This document shows, one piece after another, positions 1-5,243 of a DNA stretch of 8,993 nt. Location: positions 1 to 8,993 of the forward strand of contig QMXA01000021.1 of assembly GCA_003661905.1 (NCBI GenBank). Reading direction: 5' to 3'. The DNA is from Thermoprotei archaeon (lineage in GTDB: Archaea > Thermoproteota > Thermoprotei_A > Sulfolobales > Ignisphaeraceae). The position numbers were made by a program, and so were the translations under genes. The notes beneath the pieces were generated by a model, which was not told the DNA's origin, made no database searches, and worked only from the letters and a program-made list of their open reading frames with translations. The first letter of the stretch is position 1. Each line of letters begins with the position of its first letter.

Positions 1-798
1 ATTTACTAATTCTTTGGCTTCTTGATATATTACCTCCTTACTTCGCGATCTTGCAGGTCCAAAGATTGCTGGAACAGTACAATATCCACATCCAGGAGGT
101 ATTTGAATAGGACAGAGGATTCTCTTCTCTAGAGGACCAGTAGTACAGATATTGCACTTAATACATTGCTTATTCGAGATAGTTACAATCGTTGGCCTTC
201 TCAACTTACTCCAACCACTTACAACTTCTACATAAACTCTAGCAGCCCAATACAACTCATATCTAGTTATTGAGTCTACATCAGGTTTGTACATTGATAG
301 TTCATGTCTGGTAAGCCACTTCCTAGATCCATTGAATATTATTCTTGAGTTTTCGCGATAAGCTATTCCCTTTATATCTCTTACCAATTCACTTATTGCT
401 CTATTCTCAAATACTCCTTTCTTTACTAAATCTTCTAATGTTTTTTCAGCTTCACCATAGACTACGAGATTGTAGCCCATTCTAAGTAGTTTTTCATATT
501 CAACAGCTATTGGACCGCCGATTATTGAGATTGTTTTTCTCTTACTATATTTACTCCATAATTTCAGAATTCTAAGAGAAGCTTTTATGTCACTACTCAT
601 TGCACTGACCATTAATGTGGAGAAATACCTCAAGATATTGGGTCTTTTCACCACATCTTCGAATGTATATAATTCTGCTTCAATACTATATCTTTTCAAT
701 ATGCTTAATATGAGTCTAGGCCCTGGCCCAATCACATCTATTGTTGAGTATCTTTTCCCGGAGCCTCTTGCTAAACAATCCACAAGTACTACATTCAT
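1..798 (-). CDS. B12-binding-type radical SAM protein, C-terminally cut by window edge
   Basis: Reading the minus strand from ATG at 798 gives 266 residues without a stop, running off the left edge. Residues 1-130 look like the cobalamin-binding-type Rossmann domain of archaeal radical SAM proteins: a VVLVDCLARG strand at the start, a DVIGPGPRLI segment, SIIGGPIAVE near 91-100 and VVYGEAEKTLEDL near 112-124. It lacks the classical DxHxxG cobalamin motif. The radical SAM cluster site is C229-x7-C237-GY-C240 followed by FGPARSRS; the CxPhiC ending is typical, while the x7 spacing resembles archaeal COG1031-type proteins as I recall them. Three extra cysteines (C212, C215, C218) precede it. The C-terminal half is outside the window and the substrate is unknown. 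The frame upstream of ATG 798 has no ATG/GTG/TTG before a stop, so this start is favoured. It lies 32 bp after the HTH gene and is probably co-transcribed with it. Confidence 0.8.
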   Translation of the reverse strand, partial: MNVVLVDCLARGSGKRYSTIDVIGPGPRLILSILKRYSIEAELYTFEDVVKRPNILRYFSTLMVSAMSSDIKASLRILKLWSKYSKRKTISIIGGPIAVEYEKLLRMGYNLVVYGEAEKTLEDLVKKGVFENRAISELVRDIKGIAYRENSRIIFNGSRKWLTRHELSMYKPDVDSITRYELYWAARVYVEVVSGWSKLRRPTIVTISNKQCIKCNICTTGPLEKRILCPIQIPPGCGYCTVPAIFGPARSRSKEVIYQEAKELVN

Positions 799-830
799 TA
801 GAATAGACCCATATAGTGATGGAATATATT

Positions 831-1328
831 TTATGATGTAAGTTCTCTCAATGCTTCTTCTATTTTTGCCTTTGCTCTACTTACTTTATCCTTCAGTTCT
901 GAGATTTTTCTCTCAAGTTTTGAGACTTTCTTCCTGAGCTCTTCAAGTTCTGGAGGTGGTGTTGGTTTACCTATAAGTATTGCTGGCAATTCTATATTCT
1001 CTCCTCTAACCAATTTTTCATAAGTCTCTTTAACTAATTTCCCAGCTTCTGTTTCAGCACTTAGATGTCTTCTTATAGTTGCTTCAGTTCTTCCAAGTTC
1101 TTCAGCAATTCTAGAAATGGGTAAACCAGCCTTTTCTCTTGCTAATGCTCCTGCAGCAACAACTAAGGAGTCTAACCATGTCAATCTGTCTTCAGCACTC
1201 TTAATGCGTTCAATAACGTCTGCTCTAAATAATGTACCAAGTATTAGGGCTAATTCTAATTTCTTAATAGCCTCTTTACCTAGTGGTCTTACAGGAACTT
1301 CAGCTGCATTAACAATAACTATTGACAT
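831..1328 (-). CDS. HTH transcriptional regulator with C-terminal coiled coil (archaeal, COG1318-like)
   Basis: A 165-aa protein. Residues 1-60 form an alpha-rich N-terminal domain. Residues about 69-92 (LPISRIAEELGRTEATIRRH) form a textbook helix-turn-helix, with the turn at ELGRT and recognition helix TEATIRRHL. A proline patch (KPTPPPE, 121-127) links to a heptad-like, highly charged coiled coil (about 126-163), suggesting dimerisation. I believe it belongs to the archaeal COG1318-type predicted regulators, but cannot confirm that without a search. A longer TTG start at 1340 exists, but ATG 1328 is preferred because GGGTG lies just upstream of it (1333-1338). It is the first gene of a probable two-gene minus-strand operon with the radical SAM gene. 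Its target is unknown; autoregulation or control of the downstream gene is only a guess. Confidence 0.8.
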   Translation of the reverse strand: MSIVIVNAAEVPVRPLGKEAIKKLELALILGTLFRADVIERIKSAEDRLTWLDSLVVAAGALAREKAGLPISRIAEELGRTEATIRRHLSAETEAGKLVKETYEKLVRGENIELPAILIGKPTPPPELEELRKKVSKLERKISELKDKVSRAKAKIEEALRELTS

Positions 1329-1365
1329 CTTCACACCCAATTAATAGTTATAATTGAAACAGGCT

Positions 1366-1377
1366 AATATATGTTTC
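1366..1377 (-). promoter_or_regulatory. TATA-box candidate for the HTH-radical SAM operon
   Basis: On the minus strand GAAACATATATTA provides a BRE-like purine stretch (GAAA) followed by an AT-rich TATA core. It is centred about 42 bp upstream of ATG 1328, predicting a transcript start near 1345 and a short leader carrying the GGGTG SD. This is position and composition evidence only. Confidence 0.4.
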
Positions 1378-1429
1378 ATTATTAGGGGCAGAAACTTTAG
1401 ACTGTAGCTTTCTATACCTCCTTATATCA

Positions 1430-1666
1430 TTTTGTTCTGGGCGATATGTTTTTAATGTGACGTGCTAATGCCTTTCATAAGCGTGCGGGCGATAGGAGCC
1501 GCGCTCCAAGCCCCGCAGGGCATGATCTGGATGGGGGCCCTATGCCGCTGGGCTCGACAGCCACTCATGATCCTATGGGATGAACCGTGAAGGCAAGCCT
1601 TCTGGGCGAGGTGGAGCCTATGAAACCGTATCGCGATGAAACAAAAATATATGAAGTGATACGGTT
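1430..1666 (+). mobile_element. Decayed 3' end of a TnpB (IS200/IS605-type) gene with possible omega-RNA/right-end scaffold
   Basis: Positions 1481-1620 are about 65% G+C by hand count, in a window that is otherwise strongly AT-rich. In one plus frame (1488 onward) they read GDRSRAPSPAGHDLDGG, then PMPLGSTATHDPMG, a TGA at 1581-1583, then TVKASLLGEVEPMKP. The preceding bases (about 1432-1485) give CG-YVFN, DVL-CL and ISVRA pieces if two or three small indels are allowed. This matches the end of the TnpB zinc ribbon and its DRDVxAxLN motif. A VAFYTS trace near 1401 may derive from the VDPAYTS-type motif. The RuvC core and first zinc knuckle are missing and no TnpA is present, so it is non-functional as a transposon. 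Small hairpins (1495-1507, 1551-1562, 1570-1581, 1589-1602) and a long one (1624-1666) could be the remains of an omega-RNA that overlapped the tnpB 3' end. Assignment is from motif memory, not a search. The alternative is an unrelated GC-rich structured ncRNA. Confidence 0.55.
1624..1666 (+). repeat. 11-bp hairpin at the end of the TnpB-like remnant
   Basis: AACCGTATCGC (1624-1634) pairs with GTGATACGGTT (1656-1666): nine perfect pairs, then one G-U and one C-G, around a 21-nt A-rich loop. IS200/IS605 ends carry subterminal hairpins recognised by TnpA, and omega-RNAs end near the right end, so this may mark the old element boundary. A simple chance palindrome cannot be excluded. Confidence 0.45.
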
Positions 1667-1709
1667 GGAGGAAACGGTTGTAGATATTACAAACTATAGA
1701 TTTACTAAT

Positions 1710-2579
1710 TCACGGCTTGTAACTCATTTCCTTTCTAACATATTTATATGTAGTCATAATTATGATGCATATAGTCAGCGATGATATTAGTGATAATAGC
1801 CCGACAGGCATAGTCCATATCTCATCCTCTATATCTATGGAGTGTAGCATTAGTGAACCTATTGCATTTATAGTTCCATGCATTATTGATGGGTATATAA
1901 TGCTTTTGCTCAATATTCTAAGCACTATGAGAATATAACTCCATACGATACAAATAGCTATAAACATTGATATATCCATTACATCTCTGTGATGTGAGTA
2001 GTTGTATCCCTAGGAACAATATTAAAGGTGCATGCCGCAATGCCCATATGAATCCTATAGTTATTGATGTTTTAGTAAGACCTAACTTACCTATTAGCTC
2101 ATCTAGTAGAAAGCCTCTTCATCCGATTTCTTTACCAATAGCTGCTAATGCATTTATAGTTACGCCAGCTATAGCTATTAACGCTAATATCATTATTAAA
2201 GCTATGTTAGGATCCATAAATTGTAGCAATTTTGTTTTCACTAAAATAACTACTACAGGATTGTCTATCTTCATTCTCAGTATTAATGCGTATAGAACGC
2301 CTATACCATAGATACAATATGGTATTATTAAGGCAATGGGTATGTATTTTAATAAACCAAGCCTTAGTCCATGACTCTTTAGTCCATTAATAATACCTTT
2401 CTTACTAATTAAATAATTATTACTACAGTAATAAATGGTGTATACATTCTAATGATCATTATTAACTGAGCTGTTATTGATGTCAAGGTGATATTGCTTA
2501 TAACTATGTACAGATCTATAAGGTATGCTAACAAAAATGACATTACAATGAATATAGGTATTCCATGAGTTTTAACCAT
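1710..2579 (-). pseudogene. Broken CPBP-family intramembrane metalloprotease
   Basis: A former protein of about 290 aa spread over two minus-strand frames. Piece 1 starts at ATG 2579 (MVKTHGIPIFIV, hydrophobic) and hits TAA at 2411-2409. Piece 2 (about 2403-1985) continues with membrane segments, then the CPBP/Abi catalytic region GKEIG-stop-RGFLLDEL with TGA at 2121-2119, then IGFIWALRHAPLILF. Piece 3 (1979-1710) contains SIIYPSIMHGTINAIGS, the third conserved CPBP motif with its His and Asn, then a last membrane helix. The family consensus is EExxxR, usually GEEIGWRGFL. Here the first Glu is Lys, the Trp codon has become TGA, and the WxxxH motif has Arg for a Trp. Two frameshifts (near 2395-2425 and 1980-2000), one stop and two active-site changes make this a clear pseudogene. 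CPBP proteins process prenylated proteins or act in bacteriocin immunity; the ancestral role here is unknown. Confidence 0.85.
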
Positions 2580-2608
2580 TTACCTTATTTTCACAAAATA
2601 CTTGTCAA

Positions 2609-2617
2609 TTTTATAAA
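2609..2617 (-). promoter_or_regulatory. Surviving TATA box of the CPBP pseudogene
   Basis: TTTATAAAA on the minus strand is centred 34 bp upstream of the old ATG at 2579. This is the spacing expected for a nearly leaderless archaeal transcript. It suggests the dead gene may still be transcribed. Confidence 0.4.
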
Positions 2618-2758
2618 TTCAATATTTTGGCTCTATTTCAGTGTAAAATAATTACTCTGAGTTCTAATTTCATCAAAGACCTAATGATTTTGGTTCCATT
2701 ACATAGAGATCTCTATCTAATTAAATCAAGCTCTAGGAAGCTAAGTTTTTCTTCTTCT

Positions 2759-2768
2759 CTTATTATAC
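2759..2768 (+). promoter_or_regulatory. TATA-like box for the 59-aa gene
   Basis: The AT-rich TTATTATACT sits about 25 bp upstream of ATG 2788, the right distance for a leaderless or very short-leader transcript. It lies in 2580-2787, an AT-rich gap in which I see no other gene. Confidence 0.35.
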
Positions 2769-2787
2769 TAAGTTATAGTGAATCTCC

Positions 2788-2967
2788 ATGTCTAATGAAC
2801 TAGAGCTTGAATTCCTAGGCAGCTATCGTGTTTTAGGACTCGGTGAGAAGAGATGGAAATTCAGGGTAAAGAATTCTAATATATACATAAATGTTTCAGC
2901 TCCTACGTTTGAGGAAGCAGTTAAGAAAGCTATAAGAATTGCTCGTAAAATTAGGAAAAAAGGTTAA
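2788..2967 (+). CDS. Small basic protein, 59 aa, unknown function
   Basis: ATG at 2788 to TAA at 2965-2967 encodes 59 residues starting MSNELELEFLGSYRVLG. It reads as an acidic N-terminal strand, a middle KRWKFRVKNSNIYINVSAP that looks like two beta strands, and a helical, very basic tail FEEAVKKAIRIARKIRKKG. The beta-beta-alpha layout with an APTFEEAVKKA turn into the helix looks like a folded protein rather than a chance ORF. Codon use (AGA, AGG, ATA) matches the neighbours. AGTGA upstream is a weak SD, and a TATA-like TTATTATACT (about 2759-2768) would place the transcript start at or near the ATG, so it may be leaderless. It ends 13 bp from the convergent porB stop. I do not recognise the family; nucleic-acid binding is a guess from charge. 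Confidence 0.6.
   Translation: MSNELELEFLGSYRVLGLGEKRWKFRVKNSNIYINVSAPTFEEAVKKAIRIARKIRKKG
2945..2963 (-). terminator. Possible T-rich terminator for porB
   Basis: Just past the porB stop, the minus strand has CCTTTTTTCCTAATTTTA. Archaeal RNA polymerase commonly terminates at T-runs without a hairpin. The stretch lies inside the last codons of the convergent 59-aa gene. Confidence 0.3.
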
Positions 2968-2980
2968 TTCATGCTCTAGC

Positions 2981-3883
2981 TTATGAAAATATCTCTATAA
3001 GTTTCATAATCGCTTTCCATCGCTCATCAATTCTTTGTTCTATTTTCATTATATCCTCATCCTTCAAATGCCTAAATCTTCCTTGACTAAGCAAGTACTC
3101 ACGTATGGGTTTTCTCTTATTTTTATCTCTATATGGCATACTTGGTGGTGATATTCTCATCTTTCCTTCATAGTATTCCCATAATATCCATGCACCAGTT
3201 TCAACAGCTAATCTAGCCATTTTTACAGTTTCAGAGCTGTCAAATCTCCAACCAGTGGGGCAAGGACTATGTAGATGTATGAATTTAAAGCCCTTTATTT
3301 CTGAAGCTCGTTTCAATTTCTCTATAAAATCAAGTACATATCCAATACTAGCTGTTGCTACATAGGGTACTCTATGCATGAGCATTAATAGTGCTAAGTC
3401 TTTGGTCTCTTCTGTTTTTCCTATTATTGGACTAGTAGTGGTTCTGGCCTTCCATGGTGTTGTACCACTTGCCTGTATCCCTGTATTCATATATGCTTCA
3501 TTATCACTGACTATGACTAATATATTTTCATTTCTTATAGCAGCACCACTAAGAGTTGCAAAACCAATATCAGCAGCTGCACCATCACCTAGCCAAGCGA
3601 CAACAATAGCATCTTTATTTCGAATCTCCATAGCTGATGAAATTCCAGAAGCTACAGCAGCAGCAGAAGCAAAGGGGACGTGCAGAAATGGCATGTTCAA
3701 AGAAGCTTTTGGATGTATACCTGCAATAATAGACGTACACCCAGCAGGCACTACTAATATAGCTCTATCTCCAAGAGCCATACTAACTGATTTAAGCCCT
3801 ATTAAATGAGGACAGCCCTGACATGCAGGATTCCCGGGCATTACCCATTTCTTCCTAGGGAGTTCATCTATTCTAATAGGCAT
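2981..3883 (-). CDS. porB: Pyruvate (2-oxoacid):ferredoxin oxidoreductase, beta subunit
   Basis: 300 aa. The beta subunit of the four-subunit archaeal enzyme that oxidises pyruvate plus CoA to acetyl-CoA and CO2 and reduces ferredoxin; this subunit binds thiamine diphosphate and one 4Fe-4S cluster. Visible evidence: cluster cysteines C21-x2-C24, C49 and C208 (HSPCPTGW); the TPP/Mg site GDG at 99-101 (WLGDGAAADIGFATLSGAA) with the downstream SDNEAYMNTGIQASGTTP segment (126-143), a PorB signature. Length is normal for the family. A GTG start at 3892 is possible, but ATG 3883 is chosen because a strong GAGGTG SD (3890-3895) sits six bases upstream and the GTG lies inside it. No alpha, gamma or delta subunit gene is adjacent, which is unusual. 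VorB or a related 2-oxoacid enzyme cannot be excluded on motifs alone. Confidence 0.92.
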   Translation of the reverse strand: MPIRIDELPRKKWVMPGNPACQGCPHLIGLKSVSMALGDRAILVVPAGCTSIIAGIHPKASLNMPFLHVPFASAAAVASGISSAMEIRNKDAIVVAWLGDGAAADIGFATLSGAAIRNENILVIVSDNEAYMNTGIQASGTTPWKARTTTSPIIGKTEETKDLALLMLMHRVPYVATASIGYVLDFIEKLKRASEIKGFKFIHLHSPCPTGWRFDSSETVKMARLAVETGAWILWEYYEGKMRISPPSMPYRDKNKRKPIREYLLSQGRFRHLKDEDIMKIEQRIDERWKAIMKLIEIFS

Positions 3884-3889
3884 AGTTAA

Positions 3890-3895
3890 CACCTC
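3890..3895 (-). promoter_or_regulatory. Shine-Dalgarno GAGGTG of porB (decides start)
   Basis: GAGGTG is complementary to the archaeal 16S 3' end and lies 6 nt before ATG 3883. It overlaps the alternative GTG at 3892, so that start is unlikely. Confidence 0.7.
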
Positions 3896-3926
3896 ATTAA
3901 ACTATAGCATTCTCTCAAGTCATCAT

Positions 3927-3936
3927 AGTTAAAAAT
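3927..3936 (-). promoter_or_regulatory. TATA-like box of porB
   Basis: TTTTTAACTA on the minus strand, about 48 bp upstream of ATG 3883, predicts a transcript start near 3905 and a leader of about 20 nt holding the SD. The rest of 3940-4166 shows only short, unsupported ORFs. Confidence 0.3.
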
Positions 3937-4166
3937 CAAAACTCTGATCAAATACATGTATATTCACCTAACTGAAGCACCAAGTAAAGAGAGGAATTTA
4001 GTCCATAATAAGCTTGTATCTCAGATAAATATGTATAAACATCTTTAAACAGGATAGTGTGAAAAACATTATTACTAATACTCATTACCCAATATTAATA
4101 GCTATAAGTACCTACTATGCCATTAATTATACTAGGGCTGTTAACTCTATGATAAGGTATTTAAAT

Positions 4167-4229
4167 GGGCCTCAGAAGCGCCCGGCTGAATCCTCATTAC
4201 TCAGTAACGTCGTAGCTCTTCATAGGCCC
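4167..4229 (-). ncRNA. C/D-box sRNA (2'-O-methylation guide)
   Basis: Read on the minus strand, a 63-nt unit has every expected part in order. A terminal stem GGGCC (4229-4225) pairs with GGCCC (4171-4167). Then come box C ATGAAGA (4223-4217), a 12-nt guide GCTACGACGTTA (4216-4205), box D' CTGA (4204-4201), a 3-nt spacer, box C' ATGAGGA (4197-4191), a 15-nt guide (4190-4176) and box D CTGA (4175-4172). Both C boxes keep the UGA-N-GA core needed for the kink-turn, and the 12-nt guide and 3-nt spacer are typical of archaeal sRNPs with L7Ae, Nop5 and fibrillarin. By the D+5 rule the predicted targets are G5 of UAACGUCGUAGC and G5 of AAGCGCCCGGCUGAA. I could not place these in rRNA or tRNA. It starts 31 bp after the stop of the 94-aa gene on the same strand and may be processed from that transcript. 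Confidence 0.72.
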
Positions 4230-4260
4230 TCTATTTATAGTTCCTCCCGGATTTTATTCC

Positions 4261-4545
4261 TCACTTCTTACTTCTAATTTTCTTAGGCTTTGTTGGTCGT
4301 AGATCAACATCGTATACATTCTCTATCTCCTTCCTTACATTTTCCTCTAAGTGTTCAAATTCATAATCTTCACTAATATCAATTAGCCTTTTCTCAGCAA
4401 TATATCGCTTAATTAATGCAAGGTCTAACTCTTCTAGTTTAAATGGTTCTGACGTATCAATACCCTTTGAACGAAGCCAGCTTATAAAATCCTCAAGAAG
4501 TCCTGCATTTATAATGAGTTCTATAAGCTCTTGAACTGATGACAT
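4261..4545 (-). CDS. Conserved-looking hypothetical protein, 94 aa
   Basis: Starts MSSVQELIELIINAGLLEDF and is predicted almost wholly alpha-helical and acidic through residue 75. A short lysine/arginine-rich tail follows (PTKPKKIRSKK), resembling the disordered basic tails of archaeal ribosome- or nucleic-acid-associated proteins. There are no cysteines, catalytic motifs or membrane segments. A TTG start at 4569 would add eight residues, but ATG 4545 is preferred because GGAGGT (4554-4559) lies 8 nt upstream. It is divergent from the AK6-like kinase with a gap of about 86 bp that must hold both promoters, and the C/D sRNA follows it on the same strand. I do not recognise the family. Confidence 0.75.
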   Translation of the reverse strand: MSSVQELIELIINAGLLEDFISWLRSKGIDTSEPFKLEELDLALIKRYIAEKRLIDISEDYEFEHLEENVRKEIENVYDVDLRPTKPKKIRSKK

Positions 4546-4553
4546 ATTACAGA

Positions 4554-4559
4554 ACCTCC
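4554..4559 (-). promoter_or_regulatory. Shine-Dalgarno GGAGGT of the 94-aa gene (decides start)
   Basis: GGAGGT, 8 nt before ATG 4545, sits within the region that the alternative TTG 4569 start would translate. This argues against the longer form. Confidence 0.65.
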
Positions 4560-4620
4560 AACTTTCCAATTAGTACAGGGCACAGTACCTATTTTTCTTT
4601 TTGCATTACTACATAGCACT

Positions 4621-4625
4621 GGGAG
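4621..4625 (+). promoter_or_regulatory. Shine-Dalgarno GGGAG pointing to an ATT start
   Basis: GGGAG is followed after six bases by ATT 4632, in frame with the kinase. No ATG, GTG or TTG exists in this frame between the stop TAG 4614-4616 and the P-loop. A TATA-like CTATTTTTC near 4589-4597 would start the transcript just ahead of the SD. Confidence 0.5.
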
Positions 4626-4631
4626 TTAGAA

Positions 4632-5237
4632 ATTTCGGAGAAAGTAATTGTTATAACAGGTGTGCCCGGAGTTGGGAAAAGTGTAGTTGCTAAGCAAGTA
4701 GCTAGGATACTAAATGCGAAATACGTAGACTTATCGGAATACGTTATTGAACATAAATTATATGTGGAATATGATAGTGAAATTAATAGTTACATAATAG
4801 ATGAGGATAGAGTAAAAGAAGCAATAAGAGCTCTAGCTAAGAAGTACAGAAAAGTAGTTCTAAGCAGTCATTACGGTGAAATAACTCCGAAAGATCTTGT
4901 TGAAAAAATCATAGTATTAAGAATAGACCCTGAAGAATTAGAGAAAAGACTTAAACAAAGAGGTTGGTCAAGAATTAAAATACTTGAGAATATAGTTGCG
5001 GAGATACTATCCGTCTGTACTGCTAACGCCATAAAGGAGCATGGAGTAAGCAAAGTTGTTGAAATAGATGCAACAAATAAAAGCATTGAAACAATAATTC
5101 GTGAGATCATGATGGCTTTAGAAAACAAATTACCAATAGGACCTAGAATAGATTGGTTTGAGCGTAAATCTTTAGAAATCATAGAGAAATACCTTAAAGA
5201 ACTTGAAGAACTTGAAAAGAACTATGTAGTGTATTAA
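4632..5237 (+). CDS. AK6/Fap7-like adenylate kinase (putative ribosome-biogenesis ATPase)
   Basis: About 201 aa if translated from ATT 4632. Residues 4-17 are KVIVITGVPGVGKS: strand beta-1 plus a complete Walker A. KYVDLSEYVIEHKL (about 30-43), DEDRVKEA, VVLSSHYGE (about 75-83), IVLRIDPEELEKRLKQRGW (94-112) and KILENIVAEILSVCTANA (116-133) follow the order seen in archaeal adenylate kinases of the AK6/hCINAP/Fap7 type. These broad-specificity NMP kinases/ATPases assist small-subunit maturation with uS11 (Rps14 in yeast). A charged helical C-terminal extension (about 170-201) is additional. The first canonical start in frame, GTG 4662, lies inside the P-loop and would delete beta-1 and the first P-loop residues, so I reject it. 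The gene ends 5 bp before the convergent ATPase stop. Confidence 0.85.
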   Translation: MSEKVIVITGVPGVGKSVVAKQVARILNAKYVDLSEYVIEHKLYVEYDSEINSYIIDEDRVKEAIRALAKKYRKVVLSSHYGEITPKDLVEKIIVLRIDPEELEKRLKQRGWSRIKILENIVAEILSVCTANAIKEHGVSKVVEIDATNKSIETIIREIMMALENKLPIGPRIDWFERKSLEIIEKYLKELEELEKNYVVY

Positions 5238-5243
5238 CTACAT
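5224..5243. terminator. Palindrome spanning the two convergent stop codons
   Basis: ATGTAGT (5224-5230) and ACTACAT (5237-5243) form a perfect 7-bp stem with a 6-nt loop. It contains the kinase TAA and touches the ATPase stop. It could act as a shared boundary or weak terminator; a TTCTTTTC tract follows on the minus strand. Intrinsic hairpin termination is not firmly established in archaea. Confidence 0.3.

Noticed and set aside
587..841. 84-codon plus-strand ORF
   Set aside because: It is antisense to the start of the radical SAM gene and the end of the HTH gene, with no SD and no protein-like composition.
1481..1640. GC-rich island as RNase P RNA, SRP RNA or tRNA
   Set aside because: No RNase P core (GAGGAAAGUC-like), no SRP GGAAG loop with its A-bulge, and no tRNA T-loop (TTCGA in a 5-bp stem) could be found.
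1587..1784. 65-codon plus ORF starting at GTG 1587 taken as a gene
   Set aside because: Its first third is the tail of the TnpB-like remnant after a TGA, and the rest runs antisense into the CPBP pseudogene. It is better explained as part of the relic.
1967..2311. 114-codon plus-strand ORF
   Set aside because: It is the antisense shadow of the CPBP pseudogene, whose minus-strand motifs are clear.
2637..2672. Possible C/D sRNA on the minus strand (TTGATGA...CTGA)
   Set aside because: There is no D'/C' pair, no closing stem, and the interval is low-complexity AT-rich sequence.
3920..3926. ATGATGA on the minus strand as box C of a second C/D sRNA
   Set aside because: No D box or terminal stem lies at a suitable distance, and the position fits the porB leader.
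3958..4095. 45-codon minus-strand ORF (MSISNNVFHTILF...)
   Set aside because: It has no SD and no conserved-looking motif. A chance ORF in AT-rich intergenic DNA is as likely.
4059..4277. 72-codon plus ORF across the sRNA region
   Set aside because: It has poor composition, no SD, and overlaps the antisense C/D sRNA and the end of the 94-aa gene.
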